From Camarhynchus parvulus (lineage: Eukaryota > Chordata > Aves > Passeriformes > Thraupidae), in NCBI RefSeq assembly GCF_901933205.1, contig NC_044573.1:50773493-50837492 (forward strand): a DNA stretch of 64,000 nt, in the 5' to 3' direction. A model generated the notes under the pieces. That model saw only the letters and a program-made list of their open reading frames with translations. It searched no databases and was not told where the DNA came from. Positions 60,801 through 64,000 of this stretch are shown here, in pieces. Positions within the stretch are counted from its first letter, which is position 1, and each line of letters opens with the position of its first letter. A program made the position numbers and the translations under genes.

Positions 60801-62640
60801 TTATTCAAACAAATTGAATTCAGAGATAACTTGTGTTCTGTCTAGTGATAAGAAAAAGGAATTATCAAGTGAAGTAAATTTATTTCCTGTTTTTGAAAAA
60901 TGGTAGCACTCTCAAATCAGGTTAGCCAAGAAGTGAGAGCATCCCCAATGGAAAAACAGGCCAAACTCTTCCTGCACTAAAGACTACAAAATATGATTCA
61001 GTATGTAAGTCCAAATCTCACTGTTTCACTCTTCTTGGTGGTGTCTAAAACACCAAAAGTATCTAGTATGAAATGCTACAAAGCCAGCATAATGGTCCAT
61101 ATTCTAATCATCAAGGTTAATCCAATTAACACAGTAAAGGACAAAAGGGAACCAAGTCCCTTGAAAAGAGAACCAAGTTCATAGAACAGAATGGTCCCAC
61201 TTCTGTCCAAGGGAGAGACTGTCCGTCTGACGTTCCTGCCCATCTTGTTCCCTCAAATTTAGCGTGGAGTTATTATTAGTACAGTATGACAAGTCCTCCA
61301 TTTAAGCAATCTGTGACCTGGAACATTCCTGCCACAGCCTCCACACTGGTGTTATACCATACATCCATAGAACAGCTGCTTTACAAGGATGACTGCTTTT
61401 TCTCTATTTACTGCCAATTAAGGATCATTGTGGTGTAGTACAGGACACAACAGTAACACTGGAAATGATCCAAATTTAATCCATAACACTTCTCTAACCT
61501 AACAAGAAAGTAAAAAGGAAAAAAAAACTTATAGCAGAAAATTATGCAGTGTTAGAGTAAAAAACAGAATTACTGATGGTATACCATCAAGCTCTGTGGA
61601 CAAGTGCTGGGGAGGATAATCTCATTTCTCCTTTGGGAGGGAGAGAAATCTAAACAAAACCAAACCTGCTAACACAGATTAATTTGCATAGAAATACTAT
61701 TCATAAATCCTAGAGAATCTCTTCACAGTCTTAGATTTTCTTAGTGGCAACCATCAAGTGTTAAAGGAGAAAAAAGGAGGGAGGAAAGAGATTGAGGTTT
61801 ATGACCAAAGTTTATTTCTTGACAGTTGTAGTTCAGCACAGCAGTTTTTAACACTTAAAACATGAAATGGTGCTTCAGGTTTATTCTATAAAGTACAATG
61901 CAGAGGGAATTTGCAGGCACTAGAGAGGGTGCCTGGATACTTACAAACACCTCTCTACACACCTTCTTTACCAGAGTCAGTGTGGAATATCATGGGGCAG
62001 TACCTCAAAAAAGGTCAAAAAATAGTTGTGGTAAGGTAGATCCCAATGCATTTTTGATATAAAGAAAGATTAAAGCGTCAGTAGCTGATTACTTTTTTTT
62101 TTACTTTATTTTTTCAATGCAAAATATTTGAATCTATTTCTAATACAGTGTACATATTTTTGACAAGTTTTCACTTGGAGTTTTTTGATTTCTGGTTTCC
62201 ATTAAATAACAATATAGAAATCTAATGAAAAAATAATGCTATTTTAGATAGTAGAAACTTCTTTTAGAATGTTTTCAGTTTCCAAAAAAAAAAAGTCTTC
62301 TCAGGGAGGACAAAGGGCTTTTGCCTTCCTCTTTGTCTTTATGAAAAAAATTCTATTCAGAAAAATGTCTGCCAGCTATAATGGCAATAAGTGTCATTGA
62401 CTGAGAAGTATAAAGGTCCCCTAGATAGTTCTGACTCTGTCCCTGACAGAGGTTAAGTTCTTTGTCAAAAAGTCATTGAGTTTACGTGCTATTAAAGCAG
62501 CATATTTCCCAGACTATATTTAGCTGTTTGAGTATAGGTTATGTATGTTAGGATGAGGGTGATAAAGCAGTTGTAGACTGCAACATAAGGTGATTTTCTT
62601 TACTGCACAATTACGGTTTATGTTACCATAAAGCTTTTGC
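57845..62640. other. Unannotated AT-rich DNA
   Basis: About 4.8 kb with no supported gene or repeat. 60535-60610 holds several TAATTA-type homeodomain words and could be conserved noncoding sequence. Confidence 0.6.
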
Positions 62641-62840
62641 CAGGGATGAAAAGTTGGGGAGGATTAAAGGAAATGCTATAAAACGTATCAAAGTGGATTG
62701 CATAAACAATTGCCATGCTCTGGGAAATGGCTGATTAATTGACTGAAGTGAGACATCTGCAGGATGTTGGCACTATGGATATATCAAAGGATCTCAGCCG
62801 CCTTGTTTGCTTTAATAAAAGTCGCTTAATTTGTTCCAAC
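62641..62840. other. Possible conserved noncoding element
   Basis: Balanced, non-repetitive composition with dense factor-like words (ACAATTG, TTAATTGA, AACAATTG, TTTAATAAAAG). It ends in the acceptor-like TTTGTTCCAACAG. Conservation cannot be seen from one sequence, so this is a guess from texture. Confidence 0.15.
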
Positions 62841-63420
62841 AGTACAAAACCTCCTGTTATAACTGATTTGTCACCCTCATTGTTAAGGGAAAGAGCCCTA
62901 CACCTTTAAGTACAAGAGTCTTCCCACAGCCAGACCTCCTTGCACGTTTCTCTGTGCAGAGACAAGAATACAGGACTTTGTTAGACCTCAAAAATTGAGA
63001 GAGGAAAGATTTAACAAGCAAAACGTGAGTGTGCGTATGTTTGGAAAAAACTACTTGCTTCATTGACCTCTGCCTTCTCTTTGACCAATATTAGGAAAAT
63101 AAAGCTCTTATTGTCCTTTCATCTGTCTTCCAAACTTATTCTTGCCTTGTGACAATAGTGCTTTACAATCTTCAGTGACCATTTTCAGCTAGCCACTGCT
63201 ATCCTATTCCCTGATAAGAAACTTACTCACAGACAAAACAAGGCCCATAATGCAAAGACAGTGATCCCCTGTGTAAGTGCTTAGCTCTGAATAAAAACTG
63301 TGCACAGTTTAGATGTTCTGACCAGAAAATTATTCAGGAGAGAGTTTTTAAATACTGTCTTTTGACATTATCTTGGAGGCAATGGTTTATCCTTTCTTCT
63401 TAAATCCCACCTATCATGTA
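62841..63420. other. Unannotated DNA
   Basis: Nothing recognised; an AATAAA at about 63098 stands alone. Confidence 0.5.
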
Positions 63421-63475
63421 TATACATAAGTGCATATGTGTGTGTGTGTGTATATGCATATATTTGTGTATATAA
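63421..63475. repeat. (TG)n/(TA)n microsatellite
   Basis: Pure TG run at 63437-63451 within alternating TA/TG sequence. Capable of Z-DNA-like structure. Confidence 0.85.
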
Positions 63476-64000
63476 CCTCGGGACCTCTGACTGTTTCACT
63501 CTGATTAAGCACATAAGTAATGCAAAATCCAAGGAAGATAAACCACCACTCTCTTGAAAGTGGAAAAAACTTGGTCCTAATCACAGTCCCAAGCTGAGTA
63601 TTTTTATGAGAGATGCTGAATCTTTTTTACATTTTCATGTAAAATGTAAAGGAGAAAGGGATTTCCTAATATGTCACAATCACTATGATGAGTAAAAGAC
63701 TTCCTATGAGAGTTTAAAGTGCATTAAATATTTTTGTTACTACCCGGTTAAGAAAGGAAAATGAATATAGAATTGCTGGAAATACTTCCTGGCTAGAAAA
63801 ATATCTAGATTTCGAATAAAGAAAAGAAAAAATGAAATAGCAAAACAAGTATGGAGAAGATTGAGTAACATGAAGTGATTTTCATACAATTATGTGAAAA
63901 GAGTCGTTTGCTTACTCTTTCCAAACCCTGATGATTGACAGGTTTTCACTTAGCTGCTTTTTTTAAACTACAGAAAATTATTAGGATACTCCTGTTAGTA
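63476..64000. other. Unannotated AT-rich DNA
   Basis: Nothing recognised to the window end. Confidence 0.5.

Noticed and set aside
1..64000. CRISPR array, bacterial operon or phage-like system
   Set aside because: There are no spaced repeats, no dense coding and no ribosome-binding sites; base composition and CR1/LTR content are those of a bird nuclear genome.

Overview
This window is AT-rich vertebrate nuclear DNA with no intact protein-coding gene, no tRNA or rRNA gene, and no bacterial-type organisation. It is most likely from a songbird. Four degenerate CR1 LINE fragments are the dominant recognisable repeat, which is typical of birds and other sauropsids. Three solo retroviral LTRs are flanked by target-site duplications, and the one near 57.5 kb closely resembles an LTR I remember as abundant in passerine genomes. 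There are no SINEs of mammalian type. The passerine assignment is inference from repeat content, because no gene is available to confirm it.

Layout. 1-9.6 kb is mostly featureless, with two weak exon-like segments (about 2.0 and 5.6 kb; the second has poly(A) signals), one GC-rich patch (2.7-3.1 kb) and a G-quadruplex motif (8.25 kb). 9.58-11.18 kb is a transposon cluster: a 760-bp solo LTR with a complete promoter/poly(A) layout, then a 5'-truncated CR1 apparently flanked by a 12-bp direct repeat. 11.2-32.2 kb holds only simple repeats, small tandem duplications and anonymous ORFs. 32.2-33.5 kb has two CR1 pieces lying tail to tail and a possible old LTR fragment. 34.9-42.1 kb has a GC-raised segment, two CTCF-like motifs in the same orientation (36.04 and 40.37 kb), the second inside a small CpG-bearing patch, and an exon-like segment at 42.0 kb. 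48.7-49.3 kb is a CR1 reverse-transcriptase remnant. 50.6-51.2 kb has a perfect 11-bp-stem hairpin and a 321-bp solo LTR. 57.4-57.9 kb has a reverse-oriented solo LTR with two strong hairpins. The remainder to 64 kb is low-complexity and unremarkable DNA.

Interpretation. The window is best read as intergenic DNA or the interior of a very long intron. The cis-elements with the best sequence support are the promoter/poly(A) parts inside the LTRs and the two CTCF-like sites. I found no convincing new biological system. The items most worth checking are the direct repeat around the CR1 copy, the TATA box embedded in an inverted repeat in the first LTR, the transcript-end hairpin in the third LTR, the CTCF-like pair, and the exon-like segments.
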